Source: Onthophagus taurus
Taxonomy: Eukaryota; Arthropoda; Insecta; Coleoptera; Scarabaeidae
NCBI RefSeq assembly: GCF_036711975.1
Contig: NC_091973.1
Location: 20,894,001 to 20,958,000 of the forward strand
Length of the DNA stretch: 64,000 nt
Direction: 5' to 3'
Shown: positions 29,851 through 38,570 of the stretch, piece by piece
How the letters are laid out: every line of letters starts with the position of its first letter
Numbering within the stretch: the first letter of the stretch is position 1
The notes under the pieces: generated by a model
What the model was told of the DNA's origin: nothing
The model's input: only the letters and a program-made list of their open reading frames with translations
Database searches by the model: none
Program-made: the position numbers and the translations under genes

Positions 29851-30773
29851 TGCACTCAGCCGTTGTTAGTATTGATAAATTTGGTCGCACTTCATGGAGT
29901 AAATCAGATGGTGGCGATGAAGGTGGTAGATTTGCATTTCAACGAAACATCGGATTCTCTTTGACCGCCGATGGTGATTATGATGTTCAGGGTCGAAAAT
30001 TATCAAACGTTAAGCGACCTGAAGCCGCTGATGATTGTGCTATAAAACAAAACGTGGATGAAATGGATAAAGAATGGGGTGTTAAGTTTTTAGAAACAAC
30101 AAAATTATTTATTGATACTAAAAATGAATTTACTAAACACTGTAAAGATTTAGAAGATAATCTCATAATGTATGTTAGAAAACAAATAACGGATATAGAG
30201 AATAAAACAGAGCATAAAATAGACTATACTAATAGGAAACTTAAACAATATGCGGATGAAACTTGTAAGAATAAAATCTTAAAGGAAGTTGCTGATAAAA
30301 TAATTGATACTAATAAGAAACTTAAACAATATGTAGATGAAACTTATATGAAATATAAGGATGAAATCTTGAAGGAAATTGATAAAGCTAAAGCGGAAAT
30401 TACTTTAGATCATCGCTCAAACTTCGTTAATTTGAAAAATCTCACCGAAACCTCTATAAATAACTGTGCAAACGAAATCATAAACATTAAAAAGCAAATT
30501 ACTGATCATAAAACATACATTGATAAGTCATCTGCGACGATAAACAATCTTAGCGCTGAAATTCCAAACCTTAAAACTAAAATTGATGAAAATAAGGTGG
30601 AGGTAGATAAGGAATTCATATATTTCAACGGTACTTTGTTTGATATTGTAAACTCAGTTAAAACATCCAACGAGAATATTCGAAATAGCATTACGGATGT
30701 TCAGAAGCGAATTGATTCCCTAGATGCGGATCTAAAATCACGTATTGATAAACTGGATAGTAGAATCCCTTGA
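29850..30773 (+). CDS. Coiled-coil fibre-like protein
   Basis: 307 residues; the ATG overlaps the previous stop. The N-terminus has SLTADGDYDVQGRKLSNVKR followed by PEAADDCAIK, a motif resembling the 'shaft-start' repeats of phage tail fibres and of Polinton fibre candidates (..RKLxNVxxPxxxxDAVxK). From about residue 75 to the end it is almost entirely predicted alpha-helical coiled coil, rich in Lys/Asp/Ile heptads, with an internal duplication (KLKQYADET and KLKQYVDET). There is no globular C-terminal knob, so it may be a stalk that ends near the integrase gene or lacks a receptor head. A structural or attachment role is inferred. Confidence 0.65.
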   Translation: MHSAVVSIDKFGRTSWSKSDGGDEGGRFAFQRNIGFSLTADGDYDVQGRKLSNVKRPEAADDCAIKQNVDEMDKEWGVKFLETTKLFIDTKNEFTKHCKDLEDNLIMYVRKQITDIENKTEHKIDYTNRKLKQYADETCKNKILKEVADKIIDTNKKLKQYVDETYMKYKDEILKEIDKAKAEITLDHRSNFVNLKNLTETSINNCANEIINIKKQITDHKTYIDKSSATINNLSAEIPNLKTKIDENKVEVDKEFIYFNGTLFDIVNSVKTSNENIRNSITDVQKRIDSLDADLKSRIDKLDSRIP

Positions 30774-30796
30774 ATTGAAGAAGAATAATACCATCA

Positions 30797-31738
30797 ATGG
30801 CTAAAGTATCCAAAGCAAAGGAGACCATAGTTGAAGAACTACATCGTCCGACTAGACGTATATTTCCTCGACGAAGAACTATACTAAAGGGGATCGATGA
30901 TCTATGGCAAGCTGATCTTATTGAAATGATTGAGTTCGCTAAAGTTAATTCCGGAAATAAATACATTCTAGTTGTTATCGATTGTTTTTCAAAATACCTA
31001 TGGACTCGACCGCTAAAAACCAAATCAGCCACGGATGTTACTCACGCGTTACGCACAATCTTATCTGAAAACGGACATCGCACGCCTCGCAACCTACAAA
31101 CGGACAACGGTAAAGAATTCTACAATAATCAATTTAAAAAATTGATGGAAGAATTTAACATTAACCATTATTCTACGTTCAGCGTTATGAAAGCTTCGAT
31201 GGCTGAACGTGTTATTAGAACTATAAAACAAAAATTGTATAAATTGTTTAGTCTTTACGGAAATCATATATGGCTGCAAACTTTAAAAGATGTAACATTA
31301 AAATACAACAACACAAAACATAGTACCACAAGGTTAGCACCAGCTCAAATTAATTCGAAATCCGTTGAAAACGAACTACTTAAAACGGTGTACAACCACA
31401 TTAAGATTGCCGGTAAAGGAAAATTTAAAATTGGCGACGTCGTTCGAATTAGTAAATATAAACATGTTTTCGATAAAGGCTACTTACCCAACTGGACTAC
31501 TGAATTATTTAAAATTGTTAAAGTGCAAATTACAAATCCTGTAACCTATATATTGGAAGATATCAACGGGCAGCCGATTAAAGGCGCGTTTTATGAATTT
31601 GAACTTCAAAAATCTAGACAATCGGATGCATATCTTGTTGAGAAAGTGTTAAAACGTAAAAAGAATATGCTATATGTAAAATGGCTAGGTTTTGATTCAA
31701 CACATAATAGTTGGATATCTAAAGATAATATTGTTTAA
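30797..31738 (+). CDS. Retroviral-type integrase with chromodomain
   Basis: 313 residues, ATG at 30797. The RNase H-fold core has LWQADLIEM (D40), NLQTDNGKEF (D103) and MKASMAERVIRTIK (E137), the D,D,E triad with Polinton-like spacing. An SH3-like segment follows (FKIGDVVRISKYKHVFDKGY), then FELQKSR and a C-terminal chromodomain (YLVEKVLKRKKNMLYVKWLG). It would insert the linear element and make the 6-bp duplication seen here. The chromodomain could steer insertion to marked chromatin. No HHCC zinc domain is obvious at the N-terminus, which is basic. Intact. Confidence 0.95.
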   Translation: MAKVSKAKETIVEELHRPTRRIFPRRRTILKGIDDLWQADLIEMIEFAKVNSGNKYILVVIDCFSKYLWTRPLKTKSATDVTHALRTILSENGHRTPRNLQTDNGKEFYNNQFKKLMEEFNINHYSTFSVMKASMAERVIRTIKQKLYKLFSLYGNHIWLQTLKDVTLKYNNTKHSTTRLAPAQINSKSVENELLKTVYNHIKIAGKGKFKIGDVVRISKYKHVFDKGYLPNWTTELFKIVKVQITNPVTYILEDINGQPIKGAFYEFELQKSRQSDAYLVEKVLKRKKNMLYVKWLGFDSTHNSWISKDNIV

Positions 31739-31969
31739 TTTTTAAGTTTTATAAATTATAATTTTTTAAAAAATCTACAAGGACAATTTTATTTTATAAA
31801 CAAATTGATATTAACAACCATAGAAACCGAGTTTTCCGGAGATAATTAAAATGATTCATATTCAAACCAAATCTTCCTGTTTTCGTTAATTTTTTTAGAT
31901 ATCATCTCTCGGTATAAATAGCGTGTCTTATGTTTTTACAGTTAGTTTAAAGAAGGTTTTTAGTGCAAT

Positions 31970-32606
31970 ATGAACAATAACAATAACAACGCAAATGAAT
32001 ATGCGGCAATCCCCTGGGATCTAATCCGGGGGATTTGTGAATTACATCATCCAAATGTAAGTTATACCTATACTAGAATTAATTTTTCAATATGTAATAT
32101 TAATTTTTTAGCCCATTATGATTGTAACAACTAATGGCGGTTTGGAGGACTCGCTCGTGCAGGGGGGGCGCATAGTTTATAGCTATGTGACCCCCACAGA
32201 TTTTTTAATAATTTCTGAGAGCGAGGTCGTGCCATCTCATTTTTTTATACTCTGTAAGTATTTTTTCTTTTTACTTTAATTTTGTATTAATTTTTTATAC
32301 TTTTATTTATAGTCGGAGGAGTAATTTTACCACCGCCACCGCTTATCCCATTAGATATGGTCGATTTAACCGGTGAAGGTAATGATGACTTAGTTGGTTT
32401 TTTACTTTTTAATTAATTTTATTTTTACAGAGGAATTGATCGATCTAACGACGGGTGCCGGTGGTGGTGTAGGCGCTGTTAATTCTGTGGTAATAGAAAT
32501 AGACATTACCACAGATAACGATTCAGCGGTAATTGATATATTTTTATTTTATATTCAGTTGGCTTTTATACTTTTATTTCATTTTATTTATAGCCGGAAG
32601 AGTAAT
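31970..32606 (+). CDS. Five-exon accessory gene with SUMO-interaction-like motifs
   Basis: No long single ORF exists, but GT-AG micro-introns join open segments in phase. Exons are 31970-32056, 32112-32253, 32313-32378, 32431-32528 and 32595-32606; introns are 55, 59, 52 and 66 nt, starting GTAAGT, GTAAGT, GTAATG and GTAATT and ending TAG, TAG, CAG and TAG. The ATG follows a TATA-like GGTATAAATAG (about 31911-31921). The product is 134 residues: a poly-Asn start, AIPWDLIRGICELHHP, a beta-rich middle, a PPPP turn, then MVDLT (32357-32371) and EEELIDLTTG (32436-32450), which match SUMO-interaction motifs with flanking acids. If intron 4 is retained the frame runs to 32630. Function unknown; a link to SUMO is inferred. 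Confidence 0.6.
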
Positions 32607-32940
32607 TTTTGCTGCCGCTTATCCCATTAGATATGGTTGACGTAACCACTAAAGGTGATGATGACTTAGTTTTTTACTTTTTAATTAATTTTATTTTTTT
32701 ATAGAGGAAGTAATCAAACGCTGTTAATTCTGCGGTGCAGTATAGCTATGGGCGTTCTGGACCAAAATCCCATAAGATTTAACATTGGGGGTCCGAAATC
32801 ACATTTTATCCCCACCATTATCTGTTGAAGGCAATGATGATGTAGTTGGTTTTTTACTTTTTAATTAATTTTATATTTTTTACAGGTGGAGTTATGGTAT
32901 CGCCACTGGTGTTGGTAATGATGACCATGTGATCGTTATC
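32595..32940 (+). repeat. Decayed tandem copies of exon 3 / intron 3 / exon 4
   Basis: Sequence from the CGGA(A/G)GAGTAATTTT start through CTTATCCCATTAGATATGGT and the intron words TTTTTTACTTTTTAATTAAT to the acceptor is repeated at about 32595-32740 and, more weakly, at 32820-32900. These copies carry stops and altered motifs (MVDVT) and appear non-coding. Confidence 0.65.
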
Positions 32941-33092
32941 GCTGACTCCATGAGCGCATCACATTTAGTATTTTATAAAATCTTTAATTTGTTATGTTTG
33001 ATTACAGTATTGTATTGTATAAAATTAAATGAATATATATAAGAAATTAATTAATATATTTTATTTAACTTATTTTATTTAACATGTTTTAT

Positions 33093-33380
33093 TTACATTT
33101 CATTGAATATCCTATGTACATGTGATGAGCATTCCGTTTTTAATAGCAACCTGAAGTTGGGGCGTCTTAAACAAAAGTTACACCAATTTCCAAACTCTAG
33201 AATAGTATCACCACACTCTTCTGTTGAAACTATTTCATGATCGATTTTACATTCTTCATATGCTACTACGAACAGCCGTTCCGCAAAAAAATCTTTGAAA
33301 CCTCTAACATATATGTTATAGCGCCTTATACAATCATGACACACCCCACCATGCGTTGTTTTATAATAGCACCACCACAT
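33093..33380 (-). CDS. Cys-rich accessory protein, possible zinc-binding
   Basis: 95 residues, ATG at 33380. Cys/His clusters include CYYKTTHGGVCHDC at the N-terminus, EEC and CGD in the middle, and WCNFCLRRP with TECSSHVHRIF at the C-terminus, giving enough ligands for one or two zinc sites. I recognise no family; RING-like cross-brace spacing is not clear. It is on the strand opposite to the spliced gene and the integrase, in the accessory zone. Probably a small regulatory protein, unassigned. Confidence 0.45.
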   Translation of the reverse strand: MWWCYYKTTHGGVCHDCIRRYNIYVRGFKDFFAERLFVVAYEECKIDHEIVSTEECGDTILEFGNWCNFCLRRPNFRLLLKTECSSHVHRIFNEM

Positions 33381-33470
33381 ACATATCTGCTGATTATCTT
33401 CAAAGATTGCATCACTTTGAAATTTTTATAAAAATTAGCATCCGTTGTTTATTCATTAATTTGCTCCTAC

Positions 33471-33794
33471 CTACCTATAACTACTGAAATGGAATGATAG
33501 CGCTTTTATACACCGATGATTCATTTCATAATTAAACGTTTCCCGTTCGATACATAGCATTTCATAATTTATATTGTGATCATATGCACCCACCATCTCA
33601 TCCCAATTATCTTCAACCCAGGTGTTCCATAGCGCTAATACTAACCCCCAGGGTAAATACAAATGTAGTCTTAAAATTCCCACTCTGTTATTTACACTTA
33701 AATTTATACGTTTTAATGCTATGTCGCGTAAAGACACTGGTTGGAATTTATATGAACTCATTTTTACTAATATTAAAAAATTACTATCATACAT
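33471..33794 (-). CDS. Accessory protein with SOCS-box-like segment
   Basis: 107 residues from the ATG at 33794 (second Met at residue 12, MSSYKFQP). Residues 18-60 show PVSLRDIALKRI followed about 18 residues later by LYLPWGLVLALW. This resembles a SOCS box: a BC-box (SLxxxA/CxxxI) that binds Elongin B/C, then an LP-rich Cullin box. The rest (NYEMLCIERETFNYEMN) is unassigned and there are no ankyrin or SH2 repeats. If correct, the protein could bring targets to a Cullin ubiquitin ligase, a common viral strategy. The similarity is short and seen only by eye. Confidence 0.4.
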   Translation of the reverse strand: MYDSNFLILVKMSSYKFQPVSLRDIALKRINLSVNNRVGILRLHLYLPWGLVLALWNTWVEDNWDEMVGAYDHNINYEMLCIERETFNYEMNHRCIKALSFHFSSYR

Positions 33795-33912
33795 CCTTAC
33801 TTATATATGTCCGTCCCACACCACATCCGTTATCCCTTGCAAATGAAATGTTTAAATACATAAAATTCTGAAATTAATTAATCAGTTACATATTTAACTT
33901 CTAAAAGAAAAC

Positions 33913-34347
33913 ATGTATAAAATGATGTCTCAGGAAGAATTTAGATGCGCATTGAAGGTGTTTTTAAACGATATTATTCTACATGCTGAAAACTCTGAAA
34001 TCGAGTTGAAACTATTAAATTTAGAAGACCTGGACACTGAATTATTTGAAAATGTTGAGTTCATTATGTATTGTGATTATTTATCGATAAACTGGAAAAT
34101 CTATCGGAATGGAAATACGTTCTATGCTGGAAATAGTGATGTATTTGAATTTCATAATAAATTTAAAAGTTTTTTAAAAGAAAAAGGACACTTTATTGAA
34201 AATGAAAACGCTAAATTAATCATTATGGATAATGCTTTATCTTTCAATAATAATATCGAACATGTGGAATTTTGCTACTTTGATTATGCTGTTTGGAGTT
34301 TATATCATAAAAATAATGTGATTTTTGCTGTATTTATAAGATATTAA
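33913..34347 (+). CDS. Unknown accessory protein
   Basis: 144 residues, ATG at 33913. Acidic and hydrophobic throughout: EEFRCALKVFLNDIILHAE, LNLEDLDTELFENVEFIMYC, INWKIYRNGNTFYAG and a C-terminal WSLYHKNNVIFAVFIRY. No signal peptide or membrane segment. I recognise no domain. The intact frame with a good start, in a zone where other sequence is full of stops, suggests a real gene. Its neighbours are the SOCS-like gene (divergent) and a minisatellite. Confidence 0.45.
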   Translation: MYKMMSQEEFRCALKVFLNDIILHAENSEIELKLLNLEDLDTELFENVEFIMYCDYLSINWKIYRNGNTFYAGNSDVFEFHNKFKSFLKEKGHFIENENAKLIIMDNALSFNNNIEHVEFCYFDYAVWSLYHKNNVIFAVFIRY

Positions 34348-34399
34348 ATAGATTTATTATACATGTTATATTTAAATTTCCCATTTTTGATTTCGCATA

Positions 34400-34925
34400 C
34401 ATCCTGTTTTTGTGACCATGACTTCCCGGAAATCCCCCCTATTTCTTCTTTCATGTAACCATCCTGTTTTTCATAAAAGATATAATTATCTTTATGGTCC
34501 ACCGCAACTTCCCGGAAACCCCCTCTATTTCTTCTTTCGTGTCAACATCCTGTTGTTCATAAAAGAGATAGTCATCTTTATGGTCTACCACAACTTCCCG
34601 GAAATCCCCCCCTATTTCTTCTTTCATGCAAACATCCTGTTTTTCATAAAAGACATAATTATCTTCATGGTCTACCGCAACTTCCCGGAAATCCCCCCCT
34701 ATTTCTTCTCTCATGTAAACATCCTGTTTTTCATAACAGACATAATTATCTTTATGGTCTACCGCAACTTCCCGGAAACCCACCCTATTTCTTCTGATGC
34801 GTCAACATCCTGTTGTTCATAAAAGAGATAGTTATCTTTATGGTCTACCACAACTTCCCGGAAATCCCCCCTATTTTTTCTTCTCAACCAATGAAAGTTC
34901 TGTAAACATCCTGTTTTTTATTTCT
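34400..34925. repeat. Minisatellite, 86-87-bp unit, six copies
   Basis: ACTTCCCGGAAA recurs at 34421, 34507, 34593, 34680, 34767 and 34853. Sequence variants (TGTTGTTCATAAAAGAGATAG versus CTGTTTTTCATAAAAGACATAAT) return every third unit, suggesting a higher-order trimer of about 260 bp. The near-multiple-of-three spacing leaves open frames on both strands that I treat as artefacts. Confidence 0.85.
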
Positions 34926-34975
34926 AGATAATTCGAAATGACGTGAAATTTAGGTATATAAGACGGCTTTTAATT

Positions 34976-35332
34976 ATGAGTATTCTAGTTAAAGTCAAAA
35001 CTGCTATACCAAGTATGTCACTATCGCATTTAAATAAGTTGGGGCTCTGTGAATTCCCACAGAAGAAGAAATTGGTTGATTTGGGCTTGAAAATTCCTCA
35101 TCCTATAAAACAAGCAAAACGTGTGACAACGTTGAAATGGCCATCAGTTGTTCTCGAATTAGAGGATGGTTTTTCGGTGTTTTTGCCGAAACGGATGGCT
35201 GAGGAGATGACTGATGAAGACATCCAGTCGCTAAGTTCAATGTGCATCATCTATGAAGGGGAGAAAGAAGTTGGGCAAGTCAACAATGCGCACCTTATAT
35301 CGTTTTGTGAAAAATCTCCCCAACCAAATTAA
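34976..35332 (+). CDS. Unknown accessory protein near the right TIR
   Basis: 118 residues from the ATG at 34976. It contains AIPSMSLSHLNKLGLCEFPQ, a KWPSVVLELEDGFSVFLPKRM core, then TDEDIQSLSSMCIIYEGEKE. The LELxDGxxVFLPxRM...TDEDIxxL pattern is one I associate with short insect proteins of unknown function linked to transposons. No membrane segment. Good codon start, intact frame, and it is the last gene before the right inverted repeat. Confidence 0.5.
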   Translation: MSILVKVKTAIPSMSLSHLNKLGLCEFPQKKKLVDLGLKIPHPIKQAKRVTTLKWPSVVLELEDGFSVFLPKRMAEEMTDEDIQSLSSMCIIYEGEKEVGQVNNAHLISFCEKSPQPN

Positions 35333-35787
35333 GTTAACATAATGTATATACTATTTTTTTAGCAATAAAATTACATTTATACGTTAATATTCTTTTTATT
35401 TCAAACATATTAAATTTACATTATTTTTATTTCAATCCTATAATCTCATACTATGTTGCTCTACTACACCATCCTCAATTCTGATATGTTCCTAGATATG
35501 TTTCACAATTAACACAATAATGATCAATGTTCATACACGTGTCCATTAAGTATGGTATCCAAATACAAGGCCAGCATCTATAATTTAAATATTTATTAAA
35601 TTTAAAAATCTCTTTATACTATAATTTATTTACCCAAACAAACATAATATTAAACTGAATGTGTGAGTTCTTGTTGTTATTTTAGATTTAATCCTAGTTT
35701 TACCTTCTTGCCCACAATGCGAGCATACGATATTTTGACTTTCTGTTCCGTAAGCTATGTGTGACATGTCTGCTCACTTGCTGTTCG
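35333..35787. other. Non-coding spacer inside right end of Polinton
   Basis: A/T-rich 3' flank with AATAAA at about 35363 that could serve as poly(A) signal for the gene at 34976-35332. No other gene seen. Confidence 0.35.
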
Positions 35788-36151
35788 CTTAATTCGTTTT
35801 AATTTAACCCATCAACACCACCCCACCGCTAGGTGCCTGCATGCACTCGCGGGCCGGAAGGTGCTTCACCCCCACCACAACAGAAACCTACATTACTCAC
35901 ACCGCCGACACTCTCCAACAGATGGCCTTCACCCCCACCACAACAGAAACCTACATTACCCACACCGCCGACACTCTCCAAAAGATAGGCTTCACCCCCA
36001 CCACAACAGAAACCTACATTACCCACACCGCCGACACTCTCCAACAGATGGCGCACTCCATGACGTCATACATTACGTCACACACTTATCTCTGACGTCA
36101 CACGTGACGTGGGAGCCATTTCCGCTCCAGAACCGGCATTACTATACTACT
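35788..36151. repeat. Right terminal inverted repeat of the Polinton
   Basis: Reverse complement of 16382-16745, same 364-bp length, with the same three 63-bp units and TGACGT cluster. It ends ...CTATACTACT at 36151. Confidence 0.95.
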
Positions 36152-36157
36152 CACATT
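36152..36157. repeat. Right target-site duplication CACATT
   Basis: Exact copy of 16376-16381 directly after the right terminal repeat. Confidence 0.95.
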
Positions 36158-36639
36158 AAATAATTGAAACTGCACAATCAATACAATCGAATCAATTGTT
36201 CGAAAATCATCTAAATTAAGTTTTATTGTAATAATATTATTATTTAATATTTTTTCTGTATTTATATTTTAATAGTTATCACCATAAAATTGATTTAAAT
36301 TAGGAACAATTTTTATTTGTTTTCCAAAAATCATTTTTTAATAAAACATAATACATTAAATAATTTATTATGCTATTTTCGATAATTTAATCGAATATTT
36401 AGCTGGTTTCTATTACAATAAACCTATTTAAAAATCCCGTAGTGGCAAATTCTAAATTACTCCTTCTCTACCTGCTTTGGCCGTCATGATTACTCCGGCC
36501 CTTTAGCCTTGCGCCGGGTTTCAAAGTAAACCAACCCGACCGTCCCCGACTCCGAGCTAGCCATCCTTTTTTAATTTTCATTTAAAAAGATCACGAGTGT
36601 ACTACTAGATCTGTTCTCTTACCCAATTTCCTAATTTTA
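36158..36639. other. Non-coding flank
   Basis: A/T-rich. Contains the second copy of the 24-bp flank word (36287-36310) and a short GC-rich block at 36470-36565 of unknown origin. No gene seen. Confidence 0.35.
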
Positions 36640-36935
36640 TAATTTACCGGGCTCTTTTGTTTTAAAATTCTAAAAGGTGCTTCCCACGGTTTTGATAATT
36701 TTTTACTGATACCTTGTTTCGCTATTGAATTATACAAGTATACCAAATCACCAATTTTAAAACATTTTTCTTTAGAGTTTTTATTAAATTGTTTATGAAC
36801 TTTATCTGTGTTTTTTTCTAAATGATTTCGAACTTGATTGAAAACAATACATAATTTTGAAATTAGTTCTGAAGCATAATTTTGGTCTGAATCATAAAAT
36901 ATCTTGTGTGGTTTGATGAAGTCATCTAATGTAAG
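36640..36935 (-). pseudogene. Ty3/gypsy integrase C-terminal fragment (copy 2)
   Basis: Minus-strand frame reading FIKPHKIFYDSDQNYASELI, then a KCFKIGDLVYLYNSIAKQG segment and KPWEAPFRILK: the region after the integrase catalytic core. It overlaps in sequence with 40230-40310 of the gypsy copy to the right, so it is another fragment of the same family, cut where the Harbinger element begins. Confidence 0.65.
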
Positions 36936-37059
36936 CCATACACGCTACGATCTACTGGAGAGGTCATCTGTGCAGGTATGCCTGCGCAGGTCAACCAAAC
37001 ATTGGTAGCGTGTATGGGGACGTTCCGGTGTACCGGAGCGGTCTTCAGTTCTTTTTGCG

Positions 37060-38570
37060 ATGGCATCGAATGAGGACGATGACGCGCTGGCATTGCTAGG
37101 CCTTGCTTTAATTTTGAAGATAAAAGATACAAAAACAGTGAAAAGGAAGCGAAAAAAGTGGTGTAAGCATTGGTTATTGAAAAGGAAAACATATAGTCAT
37201 GTTAATTTATTGAATGAATTAAAATTTGAACAGGAAGATTTTAAAAACTATTTCCGACTGGATGAGAAAACATACCTTAAATTACTTGAAATGGTTACTC
37301 CTATTATAAAAAAAGAAGACACAGTTATGAGAAATAGTATTTCTGCGCACGAAAGATTATCAGTTACATTGAGATTTCTCGCAACTGGCAGAAGTTATGA
37401 TGACCTTAAATTTTCAGCAATTATTTCGCCTCAGGCGCTTGGAAAAATTATTCCTGAAACATGTGAGGCCTTGTATAAAGTTCTTAGAAGAGATTATTTG
37501 AAGGTAAGTCATTAAAACACTGTTATATTACAGATAATATTTATAGAAAAAAATACCATTTTAATCATTAAAGTACAAAACTGTCGCGTACAAATTATGC
37601 ATTATCAACATTGAAATTATTTAGGAATGTCGCTGCCGAATCTGGAATCGATAAAACTACCTCTGTTTCACCGGGCTGATTTCCCGGAATTGTAGGTGTT
37701 CGCATTTGTGTAGAGTAGGGATTGCATTGGGAACTGTTGAGTAGATGGCTAGTTTGAAATGATTGAGAAAGATACTCTGAATTTTGACTGGTGAGAAATG
37801 GAAGGCAGGGTGCGCTAGGACTTCCGGAAGAAACAAAACTTACAGGGGTATATGCCCTATTGGAATTAGGAGAGGATTGATATACATATGTCGATACTTA
37901 TTGTATAAATGATAAATCTGTTATTTTTATATTACAGTTTCCTACATCTGAAGAAGAGTGGAAAGAAATAGCAAAGATGTATGAAGAACGATGGAACTTT
38001 CCTCATTGTCTTGGTGCAATAGATGGAAAGCACATAGCGATTGTTCCACCGGCTAATAGTGGATCGTATTTTTATAATTATAAAGGGCAACATAGTGTGG
38101 TTCTTATGGCAATTGTTAATGCAAAATATCAATTTGTGTACATAAACATTGGCATGAATGGTAGAATATCCGATGGAGGGGTTCTACAAAACACAAAATT
38201 TTTTGAAAAATTAGAAAATAGTGATTTACATATTCCAAGCAGTGAATTGTTAACAGGAAGTAATCGAAATTTACCATATGTATTTGTGGCAGATGACGCG
38301 TTCCCATTACGCCCCGATATGATAAAACCGTTTCGGCAGGCAGACTTAACATCGCGAGAAAGAAAAATTCTGAATTACAGATTATCTCGCGCGAGGCGCA
38401 CTGTTGAAAACACTTTCGGAATAATGGCATCACGATTTCGGATATTTTATACTCATATAAATTTAGAACCCGAAAATATCGATAAAGTAGTGAAAGCTTC
38501 TTGTGTATTACATAACTTTTTAATTGAACACTCAAAAAAGTCTTATGCACCTCAAAAATGTTTTTATTGA
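37060..38570 (+). CDS. PIF/Harbinger transposase, two exons
   Basis: Exon 1 37060-37503, intron 37504-37937 (GTAAGT...ACAG), exon 2 37938-38570; the splice keeps phase 0. The product is about 358 residues. Exon 1 has FKNYFRLDEKTYLKLLEMV and ERLSVTLRFLATGRSYDDL. Exon 2 carries the DDE blocks FPHCLGAIDGKHI (first D), then FVADDAFPLRPDMIKPF (second D) and NYRLSRARRTVENTFGI (E). All three catalytic residues and the flanking LSRARRxVENxFGI signature are present and the frame is open, so this copy may encode active enzyme. It would need its partner MADF protein, which is damaged here. Confidence 0.88.

Larger units (their letters stand above)
16382..36151. mobile_element. Complete Polinton/Maverick virus-like element, 19,770 bp
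   Basis: The element is bounded by 364-bp terminal inverted repeats beginning AGTAGT and an exact 6-bp duplication. It encodes the full Polinton core: protein-primed family B polymerase, retroviral-type integrase, FtsK/HerA-like packaging ATPase, adenain-type protease, double-jelly-roll capsid protein and penton-like protein. It also has PLA2/pX-like, fibre-like and DUF8207-like proteins and several cargo genes. The left-arm genes run leftwards and the right-arm genes rightwards from about 28.1 kb. None of the core ORFs has a stop or frameshift apart from the apparently programmed shift before the protease. Identical repeats, exact duplication and open genes point to a recent insertion. Whether it makes virions cannot be seen from sequence. 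Confidence 0.97.

Noticed and set aside
34400-34925. Candidate CRISPR or coding array in the Polinton
   Set aside because: 86-87-bp contiguous minisatellite with no unique spacers; frames on both strands share no domain.
36470-36565. GC-rich block as a tRNA or SINE head
   Set aside because: No cloverleaf or A/B-box pair could be found by eye.
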